Under the pieces are notes generated by a model, which had not been told where the DNA came from, did not search any database, and was given only the letters and a program-made list of their open reading frames with translations. DNA of 64,000 nucleotides. Origin: Metallyticus violacea (taxonomy: Eukaryota; Arthropoda; Insecta; Mantodea; Metallyticidae). Both the position numbers and the translations under genes were made by a program. How positions within the stretch are numbered: the stretch's first letter is position 1; every line of letters begins with the position of its first letter. Shown piece after piece: positions 23,922-35,644 of this stretch. Location: positions 13,555,001-13,619,000 of the forward strand of contig CM060841.1 in NCBI GenBank assembly GCA_030762175.1, read 5' to 3'.

Positions 23922-24218
23922 ATGCGAGCAATAGCAGTCATTATCAAATCTATTATTTATCTTTTGGAAGCACCTTGGTTTGTTCCTGCTGCCGGACTTG
24001 CAAACAGACCGCATCCTGTCTTGCACCGCATCCGCGTTAAGAACTCAAGGATGCCTGACGATGACATTGGGCCATTGCCGCGGATTTTCCGTCTACAACT
24101 TCCTCGGAATGACCCTGCTCGTTCGCATGACCTTCCAGATAATACGACAGAGCTCTATATGTGTCGCAGAAGCGATAACACGAGTTGTCGGCTTCCTTTT
24201 GCTAAGGACGATTTGTAA
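23922..24218 (+). CDS. Uncertain open frame in a GC-richer island
   Basis: A 98-codon frame starts MRAIAVIIKSIIYLLEAPWF: a short hydrophobic stretch, then a Pro/Arg/Asp-rich part ending LPFAKDDL. The base composition from about 23960 to 24230 is clearly less AT-rich than the surroundings. AACTATTTTCTGAAG just upstream resembles a splice acceptor. A second frame of 91 codons overlaps it in another phase (23980-24255), so the phase is not decided by the sequence. I recognise no domain. It could be an exon, part of an unknown repeat, or chance. Confidence 0.15.
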   Translation: MRAIAVIIKSIIYLLEAPWFVPAAGLANRPHPVLHRIRVKNSRMPDDDIGPLPRIFRLQLPRNDPARSHDLPDNTTELYMCRRSDNTSCRLPFAKDDL

Positions 24219-24390
24219 TCTCCAATCAACCTCCAAGTACAATGTGCCCTACTAGAGTCGTAAAGCATGAATGTCATTAAAGGTTTAATACACAAATGCT
24301 ACTACAAATAAGAGTGTGCCCTTGTTTGCCGTTTACGTGCACATTATTATCATACGAGGGGGCATGTGATTACCGATAAATTCACGAACG

Positions 24391-25212
24391 TATGAAAGCT
24401 CAGACCCTCGAGGTCTGAGGGCTATTTCACGAATAAAATAAGAATTTAAATATAATTATGTAGGAAATTAGTATTATAGGGGCAATTTTTTGTACGAATT
24501 AAGTTTACTTTAATATTTTATGGTGTTCCTTAAACTTGGCTTACAAAGTTATAATATTGTATATTTGTACTTAACCTTTCTAAGCAATCTTGCGACCGAA
24601 GAATGTCGGTTGTCAGTAATGCCAATAGAGAAGAACAAAATAGGAGTTTAAGCCTATTTAATCATGAATAGGATAAGAATAAAAGTGATATAAATTTGAA
24701 ATTCGCCCACAAAATATTAGCACTTGTATAAAATGTTATACTTATGAATATATATTCTATTCAGAAACCATGAGACTGAAATTGACAAAAGTCGACCATT
24801 ACAATCGCTACCATTCGATTTCCTAATACCAACTGAGGAAAAAATAACATTTAGTGTCTCTACTTTTCTTTGTATTCTGTGGTTTGGAATTCCTAATGAC
24901 AAGATCAATTTGCACATTTGACGCATCACCAAAACGCTTTGAAGAACCCCCCATTTCGCGTTATGATTGTCGATTGTCCATGTTTTTGTTGCTATCAATA
25001 GCTCCTCACCACTTCTAGCAAAAGTGATCAGTGATGCGTATTCAGGAGTTATATATATAACCACAAGACAAATGCACGTAGCACGATAAAACGGATTTCA
25101 TACTTTTTTCGATAATTTCACTCTGTAATCCCGCTAAGATTGCTCAAAATTCAAAATTTTGTCTCGTTTTATTGGTTCATTTTAAGATGACGGCACATAA
25201 GTGAAACAGTTT
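24391..25212 (+). repeat. Direct repeat X, copy B
   Basis: Second copy of the sequence at 16943-17692, same orientation, about 7.45 kb away. It is longer because of small insertions (for example about 60 bp near 24460-24520). Shared blocks run across the whole length. A 115-codon minus frame (24717-25064) is not conserved in copy A, so it is not treated as a gene. Confidence 0.85.
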
Positions 25213-25214
25213 TA

Positions 25215-28200
25215 ATTCATTAGCGAAATAGCCTAATGAATACGTACACTATCAGATCATCACAGTCTTTATATAAAATAAGTTTCAATAATGAAAGTAT
25301 TGAAATGAATACATTTAAGAACTGCACGACAAAGCCTGGCAAAAATACATTTGAAGGGTACAAGGGAAAAACAATCAAAGTCCAGATTTTACTTTTTTTA
25401 CGAGAATGCAATTAAAAGCTTAAACATGTTATAAAATTAAGCAGATTAGAAATGGTTTCCTCTAGAATAATTCTTAAAGTAGTTTTCTAACACACCTATC
25501 TTTTGACATTAGTGTTGTGTATTATTTGCTCATGTTAATTAACAATAAAAAGTTAAAGTACACATACTTGTAGATAAAAACAACCAAAGTCCCTTAGCTA
25601 TATTATGGAATGTATCAAATTATTCATAGATATTTGCTAAAGAAAATATAAATGGTCATCAAATTTTGCTATGAAAAGTGGAATTAAACTTGAATAGGAA
25701 GGACAGGCTGCTCATCATTCTGTGTTTTGTCAACAAAATGAGACTCCCGGGATTTGCGTTTGCTAACATCGCCAAGTCTACATGTTTACATCTTTTCTGT
25801 GATATTTTCCTCACTTGGTTGGATTCGAAATTTAAACTTCCGTCTAGACACAACAGTAACACAGCCTTACCTAAACAACAATGCAATTCTAAAATATAAG
25901 TCACAACAATGAATAGGTAGGTTTAACAATAAAAAACGAAGCTGACCAACATTAAATCAGAGTCTTCTGAAGTAATACAAAAGTACAAACATTTCGTGTA
26001 TGTGAACTCTGGTTGTTTTTCTATTTTACAGAGGACTCTGGTTGTTTTCCCCCTAGGCACTATTTTTTCTGTGCTGATATTTATGAACTACATGTGATTT
26101 TTTCCCTTTATGAATGTGTTGGAATATAGTAACATATTTGGCTATTTGGGAAAGCGTAAATATTTATTTAATGTAAAAAATTGTAAATAATAGTATAATT
26201 AATTGTGTCTTGCCTTTACGTCAGTATGCCATTTCTTAGAAAATGGGCTCTAGCGTTTGTTATTGATACAGAAACAAACTTTTCGATATTCACGCAATGT
26301 TAAATGGTTATGTTAACTTTGCACTTATTACAATTGCTTATATAAACTCCTTCTGTTTGAGCACTTAACTGTTGCTAAAATTAACAATACCTGTCGATAC
26401 GCTGCTGGTTCTGGGGTATCAAACAAAATCATTTGAGTAAGTAGAAGGCTCTTAATAGTAATTCGTTTACTTCCTAATTTCGTTTTCATAGAAAGCAACA
26501 TCACGCCACAAAATGCAATGCTTGTAAAATTGTCTCACTGTTCAATTAATCGACAAATGAATGCATGGCCTGCTATACTGATAAGAATGGCTAGAAGTAG
26601 AATATTTAATTATCTATAAAGATAATGAATGGCTGTTTAAAATAGTGTATGGCACTCATGTTAAAATTGATTTTATTTTAACATTCGTATAATAATATAG
26701 TATTATTTCTTGTCAAATGTCCTAATTTCTAATATGGTTTCATAATGTGCAACCCTTGATCGCCTTAAATATCTATCCTCAATGATATTTATTCTATGAT
26801 ATTGTTTTTATTATATTTTTGATTTCATTGAAACCCCTGCCTCTGAAAGCCATTCTTTTAGTTTTAGCTGTCGACTTAAGTTGTACGTATTCAGTTTAAA
26901 AGCCAAATTTAACACTATTATAAAATACTTCACATGCAATATATGAAATATACAAAATTATGATAAACATCTCATGCATTTGCATTTACTTTTAATCTAG
27001 GTAAACGACAAAACAAAGCCCTTCGAATCCTATGGTCTGGGTACTAAAGAAGGCGCTTGAGTGTGGAATCTACGGTTCTATTGAAGAAGCGTTCATTTTG
27101 AATTTATGCTGGAAAATATTACCAACATAACAAACAGAAATACTATCTTGTATGACCAACAAAACAACAGCCCTTGTCTTTACAGCTATTTTTCTGGCTT
27201 GGGAATGGCTAATCAGATAAGAAGCAAACGTTTGTGCAGCTATTATGTGCTTTGTTTTCAATTTTGTTGGGATATGAAAAAGGTTAGGTTGGTGGAGAGC
27301 GTGAATATATGTTTTGTTTAGAAAGTTCCTTTAATATATTCACATTTCTTTCTTCACTGTTATGCTTTTTTAAAGTATAACGAAAACGTCATTTAATTTA
27401 GTGCATTTTCATTATACTTGTAAAATGATAACGAAATTTCTATGGGACCGTTAGAATGTATCCTATCCTACCTGAAACTTCATTATTGCATATCTATTCC
27501 TTTAATATTGTGACTAAATTTCCGATGAATAACTAACTTAAATATTTCAAGCACCTTCATGTAATCAGGTTGTTGAAACAAAACATTGTAACAGAATTTC
27601 TCTATCAGTATGATAAATTTAATGCAAGAACCAGACATTAAAACAGCGAGAATTTTTTATACGTTACATATTCGTTGACTTAACCTACAGCGCTATTCAT
27701 TTTTGCACTCCTAATTTGTAACAAACAAAAATAACGCTTTTATTAAATAAACCCCAGGCAAGCAACCAATTGAAGATACTTTATATTATAATATCCTATT
27801 TTATTAAAACATACAGTAATTTTTGTAAGGTATTTTAACTATATTACCCCCAATGACAAATTGACAGGATAAAATAGGGAGCCAAAATGTTAATTATAGT
27901 CACAAAGAACATTATTTTCACTGGTGACCTCCTATAAGGCTTTACCTCACCGTGTTTCCGTAGTGTAGATAAACAGGAACATGCGTCACTATCCATGCGT
28001 ATTTAAACTTCCGGTCCTTTTTATAGTTAACGGTATAGATAACTTCGTTCTCCACTTATCGAGACAAAAGAATAACGCATGCTACATACTACTTTTTTGT
28101 TTCAGCTTTACTATGGAAAGCTGTACGAAATGGAACACATAGATTAGGAACTAGCATCTTAATGTATATCGTACAAATAATTACTAGCACACTTACACAA

Positions 28201-29255
28201 GTATGTAGTTAACAGCTCTTACAAACTTCTTGACACAAGCACATGGACATCTGTAGCACCATACACTTTATATTGTAGCTTTGCGATTCCAAATAGATTC
28301 TAAACTTTCAAATGTTTTATTGAATGTTTGTAGTTTTAACAAACGTACCACAATTGTTGAATCAAATTTATTCAAAACCTTTAAAAGAATAACATTTGTT
28401 ATGTAAATAAATTCACACATACTTCTAAGTTTTGGAACTAAGTCTATTAACGGCATTTATGTTTATACTAAATTAAGAACAATTCTGACTGTTCAAGGAT
28501 TTAAAGTGCGCTGAAAGAGACGCAATAATACTACTACAGCTACTGTTATCTTCACTAGAAATAATTGTCGATAAAAATTAATTCTGTTTCCGGTGTGTTT
28601 TGAGTTCCGTTAGTAATCAGGTAATCTTTCTTTAAAAAATAAGAGCTTTGCAACACATGCTTTCAGAGCATGCACTTTAATTATAACGTAATTACAAATG
28701 CAAAAGACATATAGATAGTTAAACGTCCCGCACCAACTAAGTTAACTTTTGCAGCATGTGCTTCGATGACGTGGGACTTGGTGTGTGGCGATAGGCGTAT
28801 ACTGAGAACTCGAAAATGATACCCCAGACTGTTTTCAAACGTTTTTATTAATTCCCTTTCTTGTCTGTTCGGGTGGAATTTTGTAATTAATTTTTCATGC
28901 ACTTCTAAATGAGATAGAGACTTGAAAATTTGCACATAGGTAAGAAATGGATGACAATGGAATATAATAGGGAATTATCATGGTTCCACGGTTCAAAAAT
29001 ATGGTTCCGCAGTTTTGAAAGTAAAGCAGCGCAATATCCAACACGAAGGTTTTAAAAAATGTAAGATTAAATATTTTGTAGTTTCGTTAATAACGCATAA
29101 AAATAAAATTTATAATGATCTTTATTTAAAAATAAGAACAGTTGCTATGATAACTATATTGCATTTATCAATACAATAAATAAATTATAGTGTAACTTGA
29201 TTTATATTAAATTTCAACGTTTTATTTCAATCTAAAATGATTATAATTCATTTTG
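25215..29255. other. Long AT-rich non-coding stretch
   Basis: Four kilobases with no SINE, no transposon relic and no recognisable coding sequence. Short frames at 25220-25411, 25659-25904, 27070-27321, 28268-28456 and 28681-28935 occur on both strands and match no family. Compared with the rest of the window, it is unusually free of recognisable repeats. Confidence 0.45.
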
Positions 29256-29260
29256 TTATA

Positions 29261-29459
29261 TTTTGATAACAATGCAGACGCCATGGCAACTATTCAAATA
29301 AACACCGCGATGTCGAACGCGCAAATTCCAAGAAACTCATGGTTCAAGCGCGATCAACTGAGACGATGAAAAACGTTGTTCTCGACTCGTTAATGACACG
29401 CAACGACATGCTAAATATTTTGATAACAATACAGTAGCCATGGCAACTTTTCAAATAAA
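29261..29459 (+). repeat. Pair of 42-bp repeats carrying X-box sites
   Basis: A 42-bp unit that starts TTTTGATAACAAT, contains GCCATGGCAACT and ends TTCAAATAAA occurs at 29261-29302 and 29418-29459, 157 bp apart, with four or five differences. The 115 bp between them is GC-richer than the flanks. Confidence 0.75.
29434..29447 (+). promoter_or_regulatory. Perfect RFX-type X-box
   Basis: GTAGCCATGGCAAC fits the RFX X-box consensus GTNRCC-N2-RGYAAC at every position. The related site GACGCCATGGCAAC at 29277-29290 differs at one base. RFX factors drive ciliary genes in animals, but no ciliary gene is visible nearby. Function is inferred only. Confidence 0.3.
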
Positions 29460-29629
29460 AACATCAAATTTAAATCCTCACAATTAAATCCTTACAAATA
29501 ACATTTAATAAATCTGATTTCTATTACATGAATTCAATTGCGCTAGTGTTAATGTGTAACATGTGTATTAATAATATATTAATAATTTCAGCTGTGTAAA
29601 TAAATAGTGAATAAGTATTATATTTAATA

Positions 29630-29654
29630 CAATATAATATAATATAATATAATG
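29630..29654 (+). repeat. (ATAAT)n microsatellite
   Basis: Tandem AATATAATATAATATAAT pentamers in an AT-rich region. Confidence 0.7.
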
Positions 29655-29950
29655 AGTTACATATATTATCAAAAAGTTGACTTCTATATTGAGGATCTGG
29701 TACAAATGTTTTTAATACTGAAATAAATTGTTTCAAAATTAACTTTGTGTTTCTGTATTTTGTTTTTAATTAAAAAGCAATAATTAATCAACTGTTTCAA
29801 AATATCAATAGAGTAGATAAAACAATTTTCTATTTTAGATGTAATCAAGAGAAAACAAAATGAACTAAATCTAAAAGTTGCTCAATTTTTATCATTATTT
29901 AATCGAGATGTCTAATACTGATTGCAAAATTACGTACACACAAGACTAAA

Positions 29951-30540
29951 AAGTAGAAAATAATTTAAATATATATATATACACATATATATATATATTT
30001 TAAAAAAATCACGTTTTTATTTTCCTAACAGAACAAAAGTTTGATACTTATTAAAAAAATATAAAATTTAAAACTAAATTATAAATGAACTAAAAAGTAT
30101 AAAATAATTCATCCTAGACAAATGCAGATTTATAACCCCATGAAAAAAATTCATATTCTAATAAATTTTTTAGAAAAATTCTTCCAAACGAAAAACGTGG
30201 GGCGCATGCAATAGATAAAATAATAACTGTTAAGGGTATTTATAGTTTACATTAATCACACAAAAGATTCAGACAAACTATTAAGCAATAATATTTTATT
30301 GCATGCGTCCCACGTTTTTCGTTTGGAAGAATTTTTCTAAAAAAGTTTATGAGATTATGAATTTTTTTCATGGAATTATAAATTTGCATTTGGCTAGGGT
30401 GAATTATTTTATACTTTTTAGTTCACTTATAATTTAGTTTTAAATTTTATATTTTTTGAATAAGTATCAAACTTTTATGCTGTTAAGAAAATAAAATCGC
30501 GTTTTTTTAAAAAAAATTATTTGAATTATTTTACTTACGG
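29951..30540. repeat. Large near-palindrome (foldback)
   Basis: The left arm (about 29951-30228) and right arm (about 30288-30540) are reverse complements at about 90% by eye over at least 200 bp. Examples are TTCTTCCAAACGAAAAACGT at about 30180 and its complement at about 30315, and TAAAATTTAAAACTAAATTA with its complement at about 30430. The central loop is about 55-60 bp (near 30230-30287). The left arm carries an (AT)n expansion at 29970-30000 that the right arm lacks. No open frame is conserved. It may be a foldback or MITE-type element, or encode a long hairpin RNA. No target duplication was clear. Confidence 0.85.
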
Positions 30541-30544
30541 AAGT

Positions 30545-30812
30545 TATCTCCAACTCTTATTTTAAATTGAACTACTGAATAATTTTTTACATTTTCGAAT
30601 TATTCTCTTTAAGAGCCTTTCAAAAATATCCACAATAGATTCTTCTGTACAAATTTACTGTTGCTAAATCAAGAAAAAGAAAAAAAGTGTAGCGATTATT
30701 AAAACGCTTTTATTTACTGTGTTTTGTCAGTAATCACATAAATACTGTCCATGAAAGTATGTTTATTGATACAGAAATTAAATCTCACATCTAGTGTGTT
30801 GAATAATTCTAT
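30545..30812. other. AT-rich DNA between palindrome and D5
   Basis: No recognised content. It may include the 5' end of the D5 transposon, but no terminal repeat was found. Confidence 0.4.
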
Positions 30813-30815
30813 CTG

Positions 30816-32060
30816 ATGTTAAGCGAAATGGAAAGAATACTAATTTTAATTATGGTTGGCTATGGAGACAGGCAACTTGTCTCAGGAGAGGCGGCGAATT
30901 TATTAAATGATATTCATCTGGACCGCAATCCAATTGCAAGATTAGATCGCCCGAAAAGTGCAAATGATGCGAATACTTCATTAGATGTTCTCCTCCGTGT
31001 GCAAGCAAACACAAACATTTCTACTGCAGATTTGTTGTTAGAATCAAATATAAGCCAGTTTCGTGATGAAAATACTTAAAAGGGCCAATATTACAAGGGC
31101 AATTCTTATAATATTCAACTTTTGCAGGAATATTCAGAGGACGTCCCTATAGAAGAGTTAATGATTGAGTACATTAACAACAATCCAGTGAGACATTTGT
31201 ATTCTGAGATTAAGTCGCATTCTGACTGATTGGTTTTGTCAACAGACACAGCTGGCGATATTGCACAGACATATCCACAATAGATAGAGGAGAACGACAG
31301 CCAGTATCCACAAAGACTTATGTTTGAGCTGGGATTGTTGGTGATCATGTCTTTCGATAAACGCTAAATGCTAATAGTTATTGGATTTGCATCGAACTCA
31401 CGTAGTACCGACTATGACAAATTTGTCTCCACATCCAGTCAACAATGGGCTACCCAAAGATGAAGCTCACTAAAGACAGAATGATCATCAGTACTTAGAC
31501 CAGGTTTTTCCATAGCGATGAATGAATGAATTGTGTTTAACGCCCGTTTTTGCTACAGAGACATCACAGGCGATGAACACTGATGATACATGAGATGAAA
31601 TGACATATTGGGAAAGGATTTTATGGAAGGAATCGTTTCAGGCCTAAGTTTAGGGTACCTTTCCGGCATTTGCCATTTATGAGGACTGAGGAAAACCTGG
31701 AAAAAACCTCAGTCAGGAAGGACGGTCCTGGCGGCATTCGAACCCAGACCTCCCGCTCACGAGTCCGAGAATTCACGACCTCGGCCACCCGTGTCGGTTT
31801 TCCATAGCGATGGAATGATAGAAGGGATAACATGGAATTTGCAGCAAGATCACCAAATATGTCACCTTTGACTTCTTTTGTGGAGGCCATTTGAAGCCAG
31901 AAAGACCCAACAAACTCAGATGATTTGGGACACTGAATAACTGAAGCTGTGCAAGACAGCTAACGTCTCGTTAAGTCATTTCTTAATGGTTTCTATGAAC
32001 GACCGACACAATCTCAAGCAGCTGAGGGCTACCAATTTGAACACAGAATTTAGACGTTGA
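30816..32060 (+). pseudogene. Tc1-like transposase D5, decayed, split by a SINE
   Basis: The N-terminus is an 87-codon frame: MERILILIMVGYGDRQLVSG, then NLLNDIHLDRNPIARLDRP and TSLDVLLRVQANTNISTADL. It fits the double helix-turn-helix of this family (E.I.IL.M.GYGDR....EVA.LFN...P.R). After a stop at 31079, other frames give QLLQEYSEDVPIEEL, then decayed middle blocks. A family S SINE sits at 31521-31797. Beyond it FAARSPNMSPLTSFVEA matches WPARSPDLTPLDFFLWG, and AAEGYQFEHRI near 32035 matches the usual C-terminus. The total fits a 330-350-residue protein plus the 290-bp insertion. At the last catalytic region the usual D before FF is replaced. Dead copy. Confidence 0.75.
31521..31797 (-). repeat. 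SINE family S inside D5, 15-bp target duplication
   Basis: Complete family S copy in reverse, from TTTAACGCCCGTTTTTGCTA to CACCCGTGTCGG. The direct repeat TTTTCCATAGCGATG lies at 31506-31520 and 31798-31812, identical on both sides. The 89-codon minus frame over it is an artefact. The insertion post-dates D5. Confidence 0.92.
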
Positions 32061-32064
32061 ACTA

Positions 32065-33295
32065 GCATTGTTTTGTTTTTGTTAAAGATGGAGACCTTTA
32101 TTATTCGCAACACTTTTTTGTTTTCTTGACTTAGCAATAATCATTTTGTGCAGAAGTGACTAGTAAGTTAAACCGCAAGTAGAAAACTGTCGGTAATGTT
32201 ATTTTTCAGTTCTCAGCATACGCATATCTCCAAACATTCAGTTTCATGTCACTGAGCCATTTGCTTTTGCTTTAAAAGTTATTTAAGGGGTGCGGGACAA
32301 TTAACTGACCCTGTATATAAAAATAATACCTATTTATAGCTTTGATAGAGAGGGAGAAAAAACTGGCCGATGAGCAGTTAACCTGTTACTGTTACTTTTG
32401 AGGGCAGTCAGTATAGGCAGTGGAGGTGAGCATAGGATTCACATTCACTAGCCGGAACTGCAATAACGACCTTTATTTTTCACCTACTTCTTTGATATGT
32501 ACAGTTTATAAAGCAATATTTCTGGTTATCTACTGGCCCATTACCCTCATCCTCCTCCGCTGCGAGACGCGCCTAAATCCTTTTGAAAAGATTCTGAATC
32601 ACTCGCTGCAATTCATTTTCCCGAATACACCCTCTAAACTGTATACCCGATATTTTGTTTCAGCGCCACAATTGATTTTATTTCAAGTACAGCAGCAGTA
32701 ATTAATGACAGAAGAAGCAGCAGCTGAGTGCCTTTATACGCACTGCCAAGAGATACACCAACTTGTATAAAATATTTCAAAAGGAAGTTTGTAAAAGATA
32801 GAACCTAATTGTTAAAACAGGTTTTTCGTCTTGGCTTCTTGTCAATGAAAACATTTTGGATCAATCTAAAAATTTCCCTTCCCGATGGAAAATATTTTAT
32901 GGAAATATAGCACGAAATTCTCTCCTACAGTTTTTGTAAGATTTCTTCTGCACATAACAATCATAATACTCTTTGATTCTAGCGTATATCTCACTCTAGA
33001 CAGACTCCACAACACCCAAACACACAGTAGAAAGTCTAACACATCCTACAAAAAATTTAATTGAAAAATTGGTGTGATAAACACGACTGGGCAAGATAAT
33101 TGCCTCGACCGCGGAACTTAAACTCCAGTCTTACCGAGAAACACCATGTCCACCGAAGGTCAAACGGTTTCCGCTAGTGTATACAAACTCCGAATTGATA
33201 ATGGAATGAGGGCATAATTGCGTAGATGTAGGAAAGAGAATTTAATAAGCTGCAAACTGGACAGAGAACGGTGTCCAGGTGATAGACATAGTAAG
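32065..33295. other. Unassigned non-coding DNA
   Basis: A 93-codon plus frame (32420-32701) has a hydrophobic patch and no recognisable domain. The rest shows no recognised repeat. Confidence 0.4.
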
Positions 33296-33297
33296 GG

Positions 33298-33895
33298 GTG
33301 TTTCACAAAGTTCCAAGACTAGGTCTATAGCACTAAAACAGCTGGATCTTTATCACGGAGTCAAAACGGATACCTTTGAGTTACGGAGATACATTCTTAA
33401 CACAGCAATACAATATTTTTTGGCGTGAACAGATATGAAAGGGGACAGTGTCCAGTTTTATGATGGCGTTGCAAGACAAGTCGGTCCTGGTGGTGTAGTG
33501 GTAACCATACTTGCCTTCTAAACCCAAGACCGCGGGTTCAAACCCGGCCGGAATAGATGGATTTTTTCGGGCGTAAAAATCCTAAGTATGACTTCCCTCG
33601 GAAGGGAAGTAAAGCCATGGGTCTCGTGTCGTTCATTTACGGCACTAAAAAGAACCTCAAGCCTGAAAGAAGAGACCTCTGAGCAAAATTTGTCGGCCGT
33701 TTCAAGCCATGAATTGAATGGGACGCTGATGACCTAACATGTTAAAGAACGTCCGTAAATAAATCAAATAAAAAAAAATCCCACACATCATACCTTCCTC
33801 CAATTGTTGCCACTGGGAGCGTAGGCACAAACGGCCAGCCGCTCAGCAAGGCTGAAGTACCGAAATATTCTCCTCTGTCCTTTCTAATACAATCC
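33298..33895 (-). repeat. Dispersed repeat interrupted by a SINE
   Basis: The parts at 33298-33478 and 33781-33895 read continuously on the minus strand when the SINE at 33479-33779 is removed. The block at 33795-33885 matches 15940-16010. The end GGGGTGTTTCACAAAGTTCC at 33298 looks like a Tc1-like terminal repeat. No transposase coding was recognised. Confidence 0.5.
33479..33779 (+). repeat. SINE family G, full length
   Basis: Good copy: AGTCGGTCCTGGTGGTGTAG head, box B GGTTCAAACCC, body with a GACTTCCCTCGGAAGGGAA variant, tail GTCCGTAAATAAATCAAATA plus A's. No target duplication was clear. Confidence 0.9.
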
Positions 33896-33899
33896 AATC

Positions 33900-34790
33900 A
33901 AAGACCTAGAGGGATTTATCATATTAAGCTTTTCTCTAGGAAAGTTTCATTTCTTAAAACAATTATCTCTCTGAAACTATTGGCTTTTCTTCGAAAAGCT
34001 TTGGCTCCTTCATTTTTATTATTCATATGCTAAGTTAATTCATTAGCTCTTTTCACAAGTCGCAATACCTCCGTTTACCTTAATTAGGAGGGAAAAGAAG
34101 AGCACAAGGAAGAAATTGGATGTAATTATTTTAATAGGTATGAAAATTTAACGTTAATATTTCATGTTAATCCTAAAACACATGACACTAGGTTCGTGGT
34201 AGTTGAAATGACCTTGCTCAGCGCCATGGAAAATGAACAGCGACGTGATGGTCGGCATAAAACTACGCAATACTTCCACGAACTGGGTGAGCGTATCTGT
34301 CTGTTCTTCGGAAACAGCAACGGTCAATCATATGCAGAGATGTTCTCTAGTCCTTGATGTCACAAGGTTTTTGTACCGTGCGCTTCAGGAATAATGTAAC
34401 ACGTTTACACGCCTGCTCTATCTTCCTCACAATTGTCCTTTTAAATCCTGGACTTTTAGTTCTTTCCTCCTTTGATTACCATTTTTTGCTAGCAATAATT
34501 GATAGAGATATACTTTCAACCTGAACAGAAGTTTGAATTTCACGCATGGCGGATACACAAACAATTTCCTTGTTTTCATGTTCTATTCCCACAACTCTGG
34601 CGAACTACATTATGTTCCGATGTTGTATAGAGCCGTTTGTAAGCTGAAAGACAGAAGAAACTACATTTATCTCTGTTAACTCTCAAAATTAATCATAAAT
34701 ACCGTGTTTCCATTCTTAATATTCCGTTATTATAGTACAGTACAGTGTTGCGCAAGGTAAAATAATTTACTGCATTGAATCCTAGCACAA
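33900..34790. other. Unassigned non-coding DNA
   Basis: No recognised repeat or frame. The part at 34190-34400 is GC-richer without an open frame. Confidence 0.4.
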
Positions 34791-34794
34791 ACTA

Positions 34795-35640
34795 GGCTTA
34801 ATACTGTGCGATCAGTTTTGTTTTCCTCCAGAGTGTTTTGCCTATGGACGAGTTGGCCAGCCAGGTCTTGGTGACTAGTGGGAAGTTAAAACAATAAAAC
34901 ATACTAAACTTACAAACCATTTTAAAGGGCACATTACATGCCAAATTACCAAACGAGACGAAAAAAACTGCCTGTCTTCATTCTCCATAAATTTTTGGCA
35001 TAATTTTAGGCAATTATTCATTACTGCTTGTAATTCTTTTTGAGAAATCCGGTCAAGTTCTTGACGAATATTATCTTGGTATTCATGCATGGCGTGCGGT
35101 TTCGTCTTGTACATAACGTTTTTTAATTTGTCTCAGAGATAATATTCGCTTGCTGTTAAATTTAGCAGCCTTTTGCACAGACTCATATGAAATTCCCTCT
35201 TGTTGTGCAAGATGTAGAGATTTTTCTAGGGAAATTTTCCAAACGATTACCAATATCATGTAAACTTTCTTCAGCAGAACCCTACGCTGCTTTTTCGGTT
35301 TCTTAGGCTGGACACTTACAGTTTCCTGAAATGCATTACACATATTATAGACTGTTTTACGATCTGGGGTGTCTACACCCGGAAATCTTGCTTGAAACTT
35401 CACGAGCTGACTGAGTTAATACATAGAAATGGTACATAAACACAAGAGGCATAATACTTTTGAGGTATATAGTCGAATTAAGAAACGAGTAACACACAAC
35501 ACACCCGGGAACAGCTACGCCACGACTGCGACAGTCAGAAAGGTGAACAAGTAAGCAAGCAGGCAAAGAGTTACCTCACTCAAAGGTGAAACCCCGTGCC
35601 GAGGGGGATAGCATCATTGATCGTACTGTAGTATGCCGGT
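34795..35640 (-). pseudogene. Tc1-like transposon D1, copy 3, core deleted
   Basis: The minus strand starts with the D1 leader (about 35460-35640). The frame 35083-35403 then reads MKFQARFPGVDTPDRKTVYN, QETVSVQPKKPKKQRRVL and LAQQEGISYESVQKAAKF, that is both helix-turn-helix units of the transposase. Directly after AAKF the sequence jumps to a C-terminal block (YVQDETARHA, then IRQELDRISQKELQAVMNN), so the whole catalytic core of roughly 150-180 residues is gone. The C-terminal piece continues in the 79-codon frame 34875-35114. The 3' end (34795-34868) matches copy 2. Because the helix-turn-helix region is intact for about 106 codons, it could in principle encode a DNA-binding-only fragment, but this is speculation. 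Confidence 0.8.
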
Positions 35641-35644
35641 ATTC

